Both the position numbers and the translations under genes were made by a program. Below, piece by piece: positions 1-6,209 of a stretch of 17,138 nucleotides of DNA. Origin of the DNA: CAZXCQ01 sp964639275. Lineage in GTDB: Bacteria; Desulfobacterota; DSM-4660; Desulfatiglandales; Desulfatiglandaceae. Within the stretch, counting starts at the first letter, position 1. The number at the start of each line of letters is the position of its first letter. Where the stretch lies: assembly GCA_964639275.1 (NCBI GenBank), contig CAZXCQ010000130.1, positions 1 through 17,138 on the forward strand, written 5' to 3'. The notes beneath the pieces are model-generated. The model made no database searches. It worked only from the letters and a program-made list of their open reading frames with translations, and was not told the origin of the DNA.

Positions 1-511
1 ATCTACTCAATATCACCTACTATGTTGTCACGAGACGCCTGCCATATGGCAGATACCTCAGCTTTTCAAGGCCATTGATTTCTTGAGTTATCCAGGTGAA
101 ATATCCCGGTGGCTCCCAGTCCAATCAATATCGTTTCCACTGGAAATATTTCTTGGAGCATCTCGCCAATTTTGGTTGCAGCGAATAGTGTCGTTTATTA
201 AGTTGTAAATAATTTTGCTCTGGATATAGGCAAAATAACTAAATCGGTTTTTTTTAGATGTCAAAATGCAGGGCTAGCTTTGTTATTATACCCACGTCGG
301 CGGCATTGGCACCATGAAATCTTAAAAACCGCTGCAAGATTGATGCTCATACCTGCAGTCTATGGGTTTAGATAACCCAGGACATCTGTTTTTATGTTTC
401 TTCTATCATCACCGCTATAAGCCTGATCTTCGTAAGAAGAAGATTGAAAAGGGTTTAACCGCTCGTCCCGCTGAATGTAGGCCAGCGAAATAGGGCAAAA
501 AAGGCAAAGAC
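1..511. other. Non-coding 5' region
   Basis: I see no convincing gene here. Short open stretches exist in several frames on both strands, but none has a ribosome binding site with a plausible protein. The region holds the first copy of a dispersed repeat (46-102). It also has two small inverted repeats, ATTTTGC/GCAAAAT at 212-236 and TGGGTT/AACCCA at 363-379, whose role is unknown. No clear promoter for the downstream chitinase gene could be assigned; a TATAAG at 416-421 lacks a good -35 partner. Confidence 0.5.
46..102 (+). repeat. Dispersed intergenic repeat, copy 1 (diverged)
   Basis: This block starts with ATGGCAGATA and carries TATCCAG at offset 44-50, the same spacing as in copies at 2046 and 5016. 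By hand count it matches the 5016 copy at 36 of 57 ungapped positions, with the two ends conserved and the middle diverged. The left end lies in a perfect 14-base palindrome, CTGCCATATGGCAG, at 39-52. A TGA occurs at offset 31-33 in all three copies. Identity of the element is unknown. Confidence 0.45.
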
Positions 512-517
512 AGGAGG
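512..517 (+). promoter_or_regulatory. Ribosome binding site of the GH19 gene
   Basis: AGGAGG lies nine bases upstream of the ATG at 527 and fixes that start against other in-frame Met codons. Confidence 0.7.
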
Positions 518-526
518 ATCTGGACA

Positions 527-1887
527 ATGCGGAAAAAATTCAAGCAAGGGAAATGGGTAATGCTGATGTTGTCTCTTGCGGTTTCGTGTGTGGGCTGTTC
601 TGACCATGATGGTTCCACCCCTTCGAATCTGCCTGGTGATTTCCATCCCACGCCCGACGGGGAGATCCAGGCGAGGATAGCCGAACTCAAGCTATTGCTG
701 CCCGAAGAGACGTATAATACCATCACCGAAAAGTCGCGTAATGATCCGCGCTGCAAGGAAGCGAACCGGGCGCAATTGGGTCTTCCGGATTCGCCGAACG
801 GCCAATGGTACTATACCTACGATAACCTGATTCGAGGAATGGCAGAGTGGAAGGAGTTTGCCAATGAGGGGGATGAGAATACGAGGAAGCTTGAGATTGC
901 CGCATTTCTGGCAAACATCGCGCAAGAGACCGGGACAGGCAAAGAGATAGACCCAAAATACGGAGGCCCCGGCTGTTTTATACAGGAAGGAGCCGGGGCA
1001 GCCCGGCATCGCTGTGCCTATGGCGGCTGTGTGAAGACGCCGGATTTTGTTGGCAAGAAGTGCGAGGATAACAAAAATACGTGCCCTGGAGGGGACATAG
1101 GATGGTGCGGCAGGGGGCCCCATCAGCTTTCCTGGAACTACAACTATCAGGCATTCGGGAAGGCCATGGGCGAAGGGGATCTCTATCTGAATAACCCCGA
1201 TCTACTGACCAAGAATCCCGAGATCGGCATCGCCGGATCCATCTGGTTCTGGGGACATGCAGATCCAGGCTCGGGCAACGATCCAGAGAAACCATTTAAA
1301 CCGTCAGCGCATAATGTGGCTGTCGGCAACTGGAAGCCCACAGACGCCGATAAGGAATGTGGACGGACCAAGGCCGACTTCGGGCTTATCATCAATATCA
1401 TCAACGGCGGGATCGAATGTGGACCCGGCGCCGAGAATCCGCAAGCGGCCAAAAACCGCCTGGATTATTTCAAGGAGATCGCCGCAGCGATGGGGCTCAC
1501 CATACCGGATGGCGATCCCTTTCTGAATGACTGTTCAACACAGAAGAATTTCGCTAAATGTCTTTCCTACCCGGATCCGACATCGCGTTGCGGAAAGGGC
1601 TGGGCCGATGCTAACAACAATTGCCGGCCGTGCTGCAGCGTGAACGAGGACTGTCCGGACGAATATCCATCATGCTTTGGCCAGCTCGCCAATCCCACAC
1701 CCAGCGGGGAGACATGTTCCTGCGGNNNNNNNNNNNNNNNNNNNNNNNNNNNNNNNNNNNNNNNNNNNNNNNNNNNNNNNNNNNNNNNNNNNNNNNNNNN
1801 NNNNNNNNNNNNNNNNNNNNNNNNNCATGCTTTGGCCAGCTCGCCAATCCCACACCCAGCGGGGAGACATGTTCCTGCGGGAAATAG
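527..1887 (+). CDS. GH19 chitinase-like lipoprotein (interrupted by an N gap)
   Basis: Probable secreted glycoside hydrolase family 19 enzyme, which hydrolyses chitin or related GlcNAc polymers such as peptidoglycan. The start at 527 follows an AGGAGG at 512-517. A basic N-terminus, hydrophobic stretch 11-20 and Cys21 in L-A-V-S-C fit a lipoprotein signal, so the enzyme is probably membrane-anchored outside the cytoplasm. GH19 marks seen: FLANIAQETG with candidate acid Glu134 (the family usually has His-Glu, here Gln-Glu), second candidate Glu154 in CFIQEG, GRGPHQLSWNYNY (195-207) and INGGIECG (292-299). A Cys-rich tail from about residue 340 includes RCG-x-x-WADAN (354-363). The sequence has 100 N at 1726-1825 flanked by identical 55-base copies. 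Collapsing one copy and the N run gives a continuous 401-residue protein ending CSCGK and the TAG at 1885-1887. Read literally through the N run, the frame would instead continue to 1918, which I consider an artefact. A phage-type or lysozyme-like GH19 role is an alternative. Confidence 0.8.
1671..1880. other. Scaffold gap: 100 N flanked by identical 55-base copies
   Basis: Bases 1671-1725 and 1826-1880 are identical over 55 positions and border exactly 100 N (1726-1825), the customary placeholder for a gap of unknown length. An exact overlap of this length is what two contigs from a de Bruijn assembler with k near 55 share. The simplest reading is that the contigs abut and overlap, and the gap is not real sequence. 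A genuine tandem repeat in the chitinase tail is possible but less likely, because joining at the overlap restores the frame and a tidy stop. Confidence 0.8.
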
Positions 1888-2237
1888 CATACTGAAGCGA
1901 TACGGCCTGTTGGAATGAAACAAACCGTGAAACCGCTTTATTTTTGGGATCGAAAACCTTTACGCCTGACCGGACGTGATTGGGGTGGAGGCCGGATAGG
2001 CCTTCAGCCCTACATTTGTTTTGTATTGATCTATCTATTTGATATATGGCAGATATCTGTAACTTCGGGTGGCGCTGAAACTGTGAGATATCCAGATGGT
2101 AGTTCCTATGCCGCACAAATTTTGGTCGCTCTCTTGACGACTCCCACAATCGCCGACATTTAAGAGAAAAAGAGGATCAACGTTTATCAGAATTAATGCA
2201 ATGATAGCAATAAGATTAAACTAAAGAAAATAAAAAC
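1888..2237. other. Non-coding spacer after the GH19 gene
   Basis: No supported gene. An 82-codon open frame begins at 1915, but it lacks a proper ribosome binding site and its second half is the repeat at 2046-2102. No rho-independent terminator with a T-run was found after the chitinase stop. Confidence 0.5.
2046..2102 (+). repeat. Dispersed intergenic repeat, copy 2
   Basis: Matches the copy at 5016 at 49 of 57 positions without gaps, from ATGGCAGATATCTG to TATCCAGATGG. Weaker similarity continues for about ten more bases. The copy sits downstream of the chitinase gene and upstream of the promoter at 2238. It contains the perfect palindrome CAGATATCTG. The eight differences show no codon-position bias in any frame, so protein-coding conservation is not indicated. 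Confidence 0.6.
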
Positions 2238-2266
2238 TTGACACATATATTTTGTTAATATAGAAT
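2238..2266 (+). promoter_or_regulatory. Strong sigma70-type promoter
   Basis: TTGACA at 2238-2243 (perfect -35) is followed by a 17-base spacer and TAGAAT at 2261-2266 (one mismatch to the -10 consensus), in an AT-rich setting. Transcription would start near 2273. The first gene downstream begins at 2640, so the transcript has either a leader of about 370 bases or a separate small RNA in front of the 55-residue protein and the RRM gene. Confidence 0.65.
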
Positions 2267-2328
2267 TTTATTTATTTAATAACATTAAGGTCTTTGCATG
2301 AGACAAGCTCTCAAAATGCCTTAGGGAT

Positions 2329-2359
2329 CTCCAAACAGGATGTGCCGAGCTGTTTGGAG
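2329..2359 (+). other. Perfect 10-bp hairpin in the leader
   Basis: CTCCAAACAG and CTGTTTGGAG pair perfectly across an 11-base loop. No T-run follows, so it is not a terminator. It is the apical stem of the candidate RNA element. Confidence 0.55.
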
Positions 2360-2409
2360 GTTCAACGATCATGGTGAAAAAGGCTGCCTGTATAAAAGCT
2401 CAAAGTTGA

Positions 2410-2456
2410 AAAAAGCGGTTGTTTTTGTTTTCCCCCCTTTTTAGATCGCTTTTTCT
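2410..2456 (+). terminator. Possible weak terminator or attenuator
   Basis: AAAAAGCG (2410-2417) can pair with CGCTTTTT (2447-2454) across a pyrimidine-rich loop of 29 bases, and the right arm ends in Ts. The long loop and low GC of the stem make it weak. It would end a small RNA started at 2273 or attenuate read-through into the genes from 2640. Confidence 0.25.
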
Positions 2457-2639
2457 TTGAACATTTTCATATCTTTCAGCCTCATTGTACTACCCGAGCA
2501 AGATACACCTTTGCCGAAGTCTGCTGCGAGATAAGCTGTAGATTTTTTGAAAGAGATGTCTTCATTTTCGGCATCGTATTGTTCTTCCAGATACATTTAC
2601 ACTATTGTCTCCCGAGGACAAAATTAATAAGGAGTCATA

Positions 2640-2807
2640 ATGAACGAGAGTACCCGCCTTCAATTAGAAGAAAAACTAAAGAAAATGCTTACCCATCTTG
2701 ACCAAACTGAAACCAAAAAGGAGCGGCCAAAAGCCTCAACAGGTACCGGCAATTTTATCCTGCGACGGGCAGGTGAAAAAGACAAGCGGTTTTCCATAAA
2801 ACCTTAA
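2640..2807 (+). CDS. Small basic protein (55 aa) upstream of the RRM gene
   Basis: I do not recognise this gene with certainty. It is a 55-codon frame preceded by AAGGAG seven bases before the ATG, in the same direction as the RRM gene that starts 108 bases after its stop. The protein has an N-terminal amphipathic, charged helix-like half (LQLEEKLKKMLTHL, residues 7-20), then a Lys/Arg-rich second half ending NFILRRAGEKDKRFSIKP. There is no signal peptide or membrane segment. A basic soluble protein beside RNA-binding genes suggests nucleic-acid or ribosome association, but this is inference. It lies downstream of the promoter at 2238 and is short enough to be missed by gene finders. Confidence 0.6.
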   Translation: MNESTRLQLEEKLKKMLTHLDQTETKKERPKASTGTGNFILRRAGEKDKRFSIKP

Positions 2808-2914
2808 CCCATATTGTGTGGCGATGGGACGGCATCACGACCGTGCGAGCTAATTATAGAATCAGAGAATAAGGGAGTTGTCAGATTATTTCCAATTTTT
2901 AAGAGGAGGCCGGA

Positions 2915-3232
2915 ATGAACATCTACATAGGCAATCTATCATTTGACGTGACCGAAGAAGAGTTGAAAGAGGCGTTTGAGGTTTTCGGGAAAGTCGAAAC
3001 CGTAAGGATTTTAAAAGACAATTACACGGGTAAACCAAGAGGCTTTGGATTCGTAGAGATGTCCAACAATGCAGAGGCGCAGTCGGCCATCAAGGAACTG
3101 AACGAAAAGGAACTGAAGGGGCGAAGACTTAAAGTTAATGAAGCACGACCCCGGACCGAAAACCGCGGTAGTAGAAGAGGATCCGGTGGTGGCAGAAAGG
3201 GCAGAAGGCAGGACGGGGGACGGCGTTTCTAG
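2915..3232 (+). CDS. RRM-domain RNA-binding protein
   Basis: A single RNA recognition motif protein of 105 residues. RNP2 is IYIGNL (3-8) and RNP1 is RGFGFV (42-47), with the exposed aromatics Tyr4, Phe44 and Phe46 that stack on RNA bases. The domain covers about 1-78. The tail (79-105) is rich in Gly, Arg and Lys and disordered-looking, like the tails of cyanobacterial and proteobacterial cold-inducible Rbp proteins. Such proteins bind single-stranded RNA in the cytoplasm and act as RNA chaperones. GAGGAGG lies just upstream and supports the ATG at 2915. It is probably co-transcribed with the 55-residue protein at 2640, and the CspA-type gene at 4680 gives the area an RNA-chaperone theme. 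Family assignment is firm; targets are unknown. Confidence 0.92.
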   Translation: MNIYIGNLSFDVTEEELKEAFEVFGKVETVRILKDNYTGKPRGFGFVEMSNNAEAQSAIKELNEKELKGRRLKVNEARPRTENRGSRRGSGGGRKGRRQDGGRRF

Positions 3233-3641
3233 AAGGCAGCGTTCAAAGACAAGAGCTAAGGGGCCGGATGAAGACAAACGAACCCAGAGCCCACAGCTGG
3301 TAAAAAGAAGTTTCAGGCGAAAAGGACAATTTCGAATTTCCGCCTCCGGTGTACCGACCGAAAGCCTTAATACAGCACCCCGATAAATCGCTACTTAGAC
3401 CGTCGGTGCCATATGTGAAGACACAGTTAGGCAAGAAGGTCCCTCTTCGCGTCCAGAGGGTCGTTACTGAAAGTTGAAGTCAGGTTACATGCCAACAATA
3501 GAGTTCCTTCTCCAATTGCCGGTCACGGACCGTGCACCAACATCTGCCTGGCGGTTCTGATTACAAATCTATGAGCGACATTGTACGCGATAATCACGAA
3601 GAAAAATATTACCAATCACCTTATAGCAGCGAAGGAGAAGA
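3233..3641. other. Non-coding spacer, with a possible coding remnant
   Basis: No gene with a start and ribosome binding site. A frame open from 3304 to the TGA at 3475-3477 (57 codons) reads protein-like (…FEFPPPVYRPKALIQHPDKS…), but it has no ATG and is closed by TAA at 3301-3303. It could be the broken C-terminus of a lost gene. I see no terminator with a T-run after the RRM stop. Confidence 0.4.
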
Positions 3642-4307
3642 GTGGGAAAATTTTTCAGCGAAAAACCAAAGAGGGTAAATGGTTCGGCTGCTGCTAAGAA
3701 AACCGAGATTCTTGAATATGGAGTGCGCGCTTTCCTTCCGCGCCACCGCAAGATCAGAAAGCTCAAGCGTGTGCATGCCCCCTCTTTTCACGGCATTAGG
3801 CTCTGGCCTTCAAGTTGGCTGCTAATGGATTTCTTAAACCATCAAGGACTGCGAAAAGGTGCGCGCGTCATGGAGTTAGGGTGCGGTTGGGGACTGGCAG
3901 GCATCTTCTGTGCAAGGAATCATGATGCCGAAGTGACGAGCCTTGACATCGATTCAGAAGTCTTTCCGTATTTGCAGATACACACACAGATCAACCACGT
4001 CGAAGTCACAACCATGCAGTTGGGTTTCGACGACCTCACCGGCGATCCTCTGAAAGGCATTGATATGATGATCGGTGCAGATATTTGCTTTTGGGATTCT
4101 TTGGCCCATTCTCTTATACACCTTATAGATCATGCATTGACGGAAGGTGTCCAATTTGTGGCTCTCGCTGATCCAGGAAGGTCGAGTTTTGAGAAACTCG
4201 GCACGCATTTCGTTCAAAAAGGAACAGGGGAGCTTTGGAACCGATCTATACAAAGACCGTACCCGATTCAAGGCCAGATCCTGAGGATAGGGTCCCTGCC
4301 AATCTAG
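3642..4307 (+). CDS. Class I SAM-dependent methyltransferase (METTL20-like)
   Basis: A 221-residue Rossmann-fold methyltransferase. The start is GTG at 3642, chosen because AAGGAG (3632-3637) sits four bases upstream. FHGIRLWPSSWLLMDFL precedes motif I, VMELGCGWGLAG (76-87), which binds S-adenosylmethionine; LDID (101-104) supplies the acidic residue for the ribose. GADICFWDSLAHSLI and ADPGR (176-180) resemble the late motifs of the protein-lysine methyltransferase group that includes ETF-beta methyltransferase METTL20, where the sequence runs D-x-x-Y/W-x-x-LA…DPGR. A protein-lysine target in the cytoplasm is therefore plausible, but this is inference; small-molecule methylation is possible. 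No partner gene for an electron transfer flavoprotein is in the window. The gene stands alone between the RRM and CspA units. Confidence 0.8.
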   Translation: MGKFFSEKPKRVNGSAAAKKTEILEYGVRAFLPRHRKIRKLKRVHAPSFHGIRLWPSSWLLMDFLNHQGLRKGARVMELGCGWGLAGIFCARNHDAEVTSLDIDSEVFPYLQIHTQINHVEVTTMQLGFDDLTGDPLKGIDMMIGADICFWDSLAHSLIHLIDHALTEGVQFVALADPGRSSFEKLGTHFVQKGTGELWNRSIQRPYPIQGQILRIGSLPI

Positions 4308-4521
4308 CGATTTTGTGCGCGAACGGATGAATAGAACAAATAGTCGTTATTGGACTTTCTTCTGCTCGTCCTTGCACCAACCTTTAGCAAAGTCAGATAA
4401 TGCACCATTTCTCAGATCCAAAGATGAAACCAGGCTCTCTAATTCTTAAGATCGGGCGATCTCATTACCGGCTCAAATTTAGAAATTGAGGGCTGATAAT
4501 TGTAAAATAAAAATATTTAGC
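4308..4521. other. Non-coding spacer before the csp promoter
   Basis: Nothing recognisable. It is AT-rich towards 4490-4520, which may act as an UP-like element for the promoter at 4522. No terminator for the methyltransferase gene was identified. Confidence 0.4.
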
Positions 4522-4550
4522 TTGCTTTCAGATCCAGAAGTGATTATAGT
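4522..4550 (+). promoter_or_regulatory. Promoter of the cold-shock gene
   Basis: TTGCTT (4522-4527), a 17-base spacer and TATAGT (4545-4550) match a sigma70 promoter with good -10 and fair -35. The predicted start near 4557 gives a leader of about 120 bases, in the range typical of cspA-type leaders. Confidence 0.55.
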
Positions 4551-4566
4551 TGGACCAATCAATTAA

Positions 4567-4600
4567 GCCCCACCCCATATTGGCGGGGCAGTTTCTTTCT
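4567..4600 (+). promoter_or_regulatory. GC-rich hairpin at the start of the csp leader
   Basis: GCCCCACC (4567-4574) pairs with GGCGGGGC (4582-4589) with one A-C mismatch and a 7-base loop, followed by a pyrimidine-rich AGTTTCTTTCT. It lies about ten bases after the predicted transcript start. It could stabilise the 5' end of the mRNA, act as an attenuator, or be the terminator of upstream transcription. Confidence 0.5.
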
Positions 4601-4679
4601 GCAGGGTATTATCCGTTTGTTAAGCGCGATGATCCTTCAGTTTGTAACGTTGAAATTTTTTCGAAAGGAGGATGATATC

Positions 4680-4880
4680 ATGGCAAACGGAACTGTGAAG
4701 TGGTTTAGTGACCAAAAAGGGTTTGGATTCATCGAGCAGGAAAACGGGCCGGATGTGTTTGTGCACCATAGTGCAATCAATGCGACCGGTTTCAAATCCC
4801 TCCGTGAAGGCGAGCGCGTGACTTTTGACATCGAGCAAGGGGCCAAAGGTCCTGCTGCTGTCAATGTAACCGCTGTCTAA
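4680..4880 (+). CDS. CspA-family cold-shock protein
   Basis: A 66-residue single cold-shock domain, the normal family length. RNP1 KGFGFI (13-18) and RNP2 DVFVHH (25-30) are intact, along with the N-terminal G-x-VKWF. Such proteins bind single-stranded RNA and DNA in the cytoplasm, melt secondary structure in mRNA and often act during cold shock or in stationary phase. The ATG at 4680 is chosen over the in-frame ATG at 4617 because AAAGGAGG at 4664-4671 lies directly in front of it and the protein then matches the family N-terminus (MANGTVKWF). Its own promoter (4522), leader hairpin (4567) and terminator (4901) make it a single-gene unit. Whether this copy is cold-induced cannot be told from sequence. 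Confidence 0.96.
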   Translation: MANGTVKWFSDQKGFGFIEQENGPDVFVHHSAINATGFKSLREGERVTFDIEQGAKGPAAVNVTAV

Positions 4881-4900
4881 CCTGCTTTTTGGAGCAATCG

Positions 4901-4935
4901 AAGGCATCTCTCATGGAATGGGGGATGCCTTTTTT
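4901..4935 (+). terminator. Rho-independent terminator of the csp gene
   Basis: AAGGCATC and GATGCCTT form an 8-base-pair stem, extendable by G-C and G-T pairs, with a short loop, followed by a run of six Ts. It is 20 bases after the csp stop codon. Confidence 0.85.
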
Positions 4936-5210
4936 GTGATCTCTCCCATCGGGTTGCAAATGTTATTTATCTAGTTGATATTATGTAAGCTTTCAGCTTC
5001 CAAGGCCTGAGCCTCATGGCAGATATCTGTAATTTCAGGTGGTGCTGAATTTTTGACATATCCAGATGGAAGCTGTTTTGCTCTCCTTAATTGAAAACCC
5101 TTAAGAATCGTTGACACTGGCCAAAAAGGCCCCACCAGCCAAGCTCCGATTAAAGAAGTTGGCCTCATTTCTTTTTTGACAAATAAGACAAAATGTCATT
5201 TTCGTGGCGA
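4936..5210. other. Non-coding spacer between converging genes
   Basis: This stretch lies between the csp terminator and the 3' end of the minus-strand URO-D-like gene. It holds repeat copy 3 (5016-5072) and a short GGCC-AAAAA-GGCC inverted repeat near 5119-5131. A 65-codon minus-strand frame at 4971-5168 reads through the repeat without a ribosome binding site and is not supported. Confidence 0.4.
5016..5072 (+). repeat. Dispersed intergenic repeat, copy 3
   Basis: Best-matched partner of the copy at 2046 (49/57 identical, ungapped) and a diverged match of the copy at 46 (36/57). All three have the same orientation, start with ATGGCAGATA and keep TATCCAG at offset 44-50. This copy is placed downstream of the csp terminator, again between genes. 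Confidence 0.6.
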
Positions 5211-6209
5211 TCATCCCTTTCTGGCAATTTCTTCAAGAATATGGCGATACAGTCTATAGTTGGCAAACGGTATGTTACTGCGCGGCCTGTCATCGAGGCA
5301 GGGTAGGTAATGACCGCTTTCAAGCAGGTCCGGCACTGTTTCTTCCATGGCCTTTCGCACGGCCGCGTCATCCCCGGCCAATGCAGTTGAGTCGATCCCC
5401 CCTATTAGGGCGATCTCAGATCCAAATTGACGGCGAAGTTTGGGGTATTCCATGCGGGCACTGCGGATGTTGCTTATCCAAAGACCGTTCATGCCAGCAT
5501 CAATCAGAGAAGGCAAGAGCGAAGTCAGGTCACCTCCTGTGGTACAAAGAATCCGGAGAGGAATGTGATACTTCACCAAGAGATCTATGACTTTCTTGTA
5601 GCCCGGTATGGCAAAGCGCTCAAACATCACGGGAGAGATCACGGGTCCAATGTTGGACGAAATGGGTTCATAAAATGAGGCATAGTCAACGGACACCTTT
5701 GGAAGCACCCTCTCAAGGCAGACACAGTAAAAATCTGTGGTCCTTTCAACAAGGTCCTCCACCATCTGCGGCCTTTCAATGAGTGCAAGGCAGGCAGATT
5801 CAAGAGAGTCCCAGTCTCCCACACCCAACATCTGCAAAAGACCACCTCCTGAGGCATCTACGTAAAGGACCCGGCCTTCCTGATGAAGGCGTCCGCTTCG
5901 CTCCACAAAGCCCCTTGCGTAACGGGATCGTTGATCAGGGTTGTAGTGTCGTTTGAAAGAAGACGGGTCGTGGAGGAGATCCGGTGCTTTTTGGTAAAAT
6001 GGGTGGCTGCGGAGCATTAGTCCGACGGAATGGTGTGTCTCCAGATTGAAATACTCCGAAACGGACTTTCGTCGGGGTAGTCCCTCCTGGTACCATCGCC
6101 TGAGTGTGTCTTCGTCGGGCTCAAGATCGAAGAACGGAAATCTGTCACTGCCATCACCCAAGAGGGTTCCCAAAAATCTTTGTCTTTGGGTCATTTCACC
6201 CACTGTCAT
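5211..6209 (-). CDS. URO-D superfamily methyltransferase-like protein
   Basis: A protein of up to 332 residues of the uroporphyrinogen decarboxylase/MtaA-CmuA superfamily, a TIM barrel. Members include haem-pathway decarboxylases and corrinoid-dependent methyltransferases that move methyl groups between cobalamin proteins and CoM, tetrahydrofolate or other acceptors. Marks seen: MTQRQRFLGTLLGDGSDRFPF at the N-terminus, FYEPISSNIGPVISP (179-193), RILCTTGGD (219-227) at the place of the metal- or substrate-binding H-x-C-G of methyltransferases, GGID (270-273) and GHYLPCLDDRPRSNIPFANY near the end. The family N-terminus suggests the true start may be the ATG at 6194; a GTG at 6203 has GGGGA upstream. 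The first His of the usual zinc motif is not obvious, so metal binding is uncertain. The ATC-hydrolase-like gene lies upstream on the same strand, and a C1 or methylated-substrate role is inferred. A true haem-pathway HemE is unlikely given the context and divergent motifs. Confidence 0.82.
   Translation of the reverse strand: MTVGEMTQRQRFLGTLLGDGSDRFPFFDLEPDEDTLRRWYQEGLPRRKSVSEYFNLETHHSVGLMLRSHPFYQKAPDLLHDPSSFKRHYNPDQRSRYARGFVERSGRLHQEGRVLYVDASGGGLLQMLGVGDWDSLESACLALIERPQMVEDLVERTTDFYCVCLERVLPKVSVDYASFYEPISSNIGPVISPVMFERFAIPGYKKVIDLLVKYHIPLRILCTTGGDLTSLLPSLIDAGMNGLWISNIRSARMEYPKLRRQFGSEIALIGGIDSTALAGDDAAVRKAMEETVPDLLESGHYLPCLDDRPRSNIPFANYRLYRHILEEIARKG

Larger units (their letters stand above)
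2273..2456 (+). ncRNA. Candidate structured small RNA or long 5' leader
   Basis: Starts at the predicted start of the promoter at 2238. Nested pairing is visible: CTTTG 2292-2296 with CAAAG 2401-2405, GCCTT 2318-2322 with AAGGC 2380-2384, and an apical perfect 10-base-pair stem, CTCCAAACAG 2329-2338 with CTGTTTGGAG 2350-2359, around an 11-base loop. A possible end is the AAAAAGCG/CGCTTTTT stem at 2410-2454. The long irregular hairpin with an asymmetric inner bubble faintly recalls 6S RNA, but the apical part is much shorter and I could not match the family. It could equally be a cold-responsive untranslated leader. No protein frame explains it. Confidence 0.35.

Noticed and set aside
31..240. 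Protein-like minus-strand frames near the left edge
   Set aside because: Three frames are open at once over the same bases, none has a start with a ribosome site, and no family is recognisable.
1671..1880. Genuine tandem 55-base repeat in the chitinase gene
   Set aside because: Exact identity, exactly 100 N between copies and restoration of an intact frame after collapse favour an assembly overlap.
1915..2163. 82-codon plus-strand ORF after the chitinase gene
   Set aside because: No proper ribosome binding site, and its second half is simply the dispersed repeat read in one frame. The differences between repeat copies show no codon-position bias.
2273..2456. 6S RNA
   Set aside because: The long bulged hairpin is suggestive, but the apical arm is far too short and conserved 6S bubble sequences were not found; kept only as an unnamed structured RNA.
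3571..3678. 35-codon ORF overlapping the methyltransferase start
   Set aside because: No ribosome binding site and an out-of-frame overlap with a well-supported gene start at 3642.
46..5072. CRISPR array formed by the repeats
   Set aside because: The copies are 2-3 kb apart and diverged, with no regular spacers and no cas genes in the window.
4971..5168. 65-codon minus-strand ORF across repeat copy 3
   Set aside because: Conserved residues come from the repeat; no ribosome binding site and no motif outside it.
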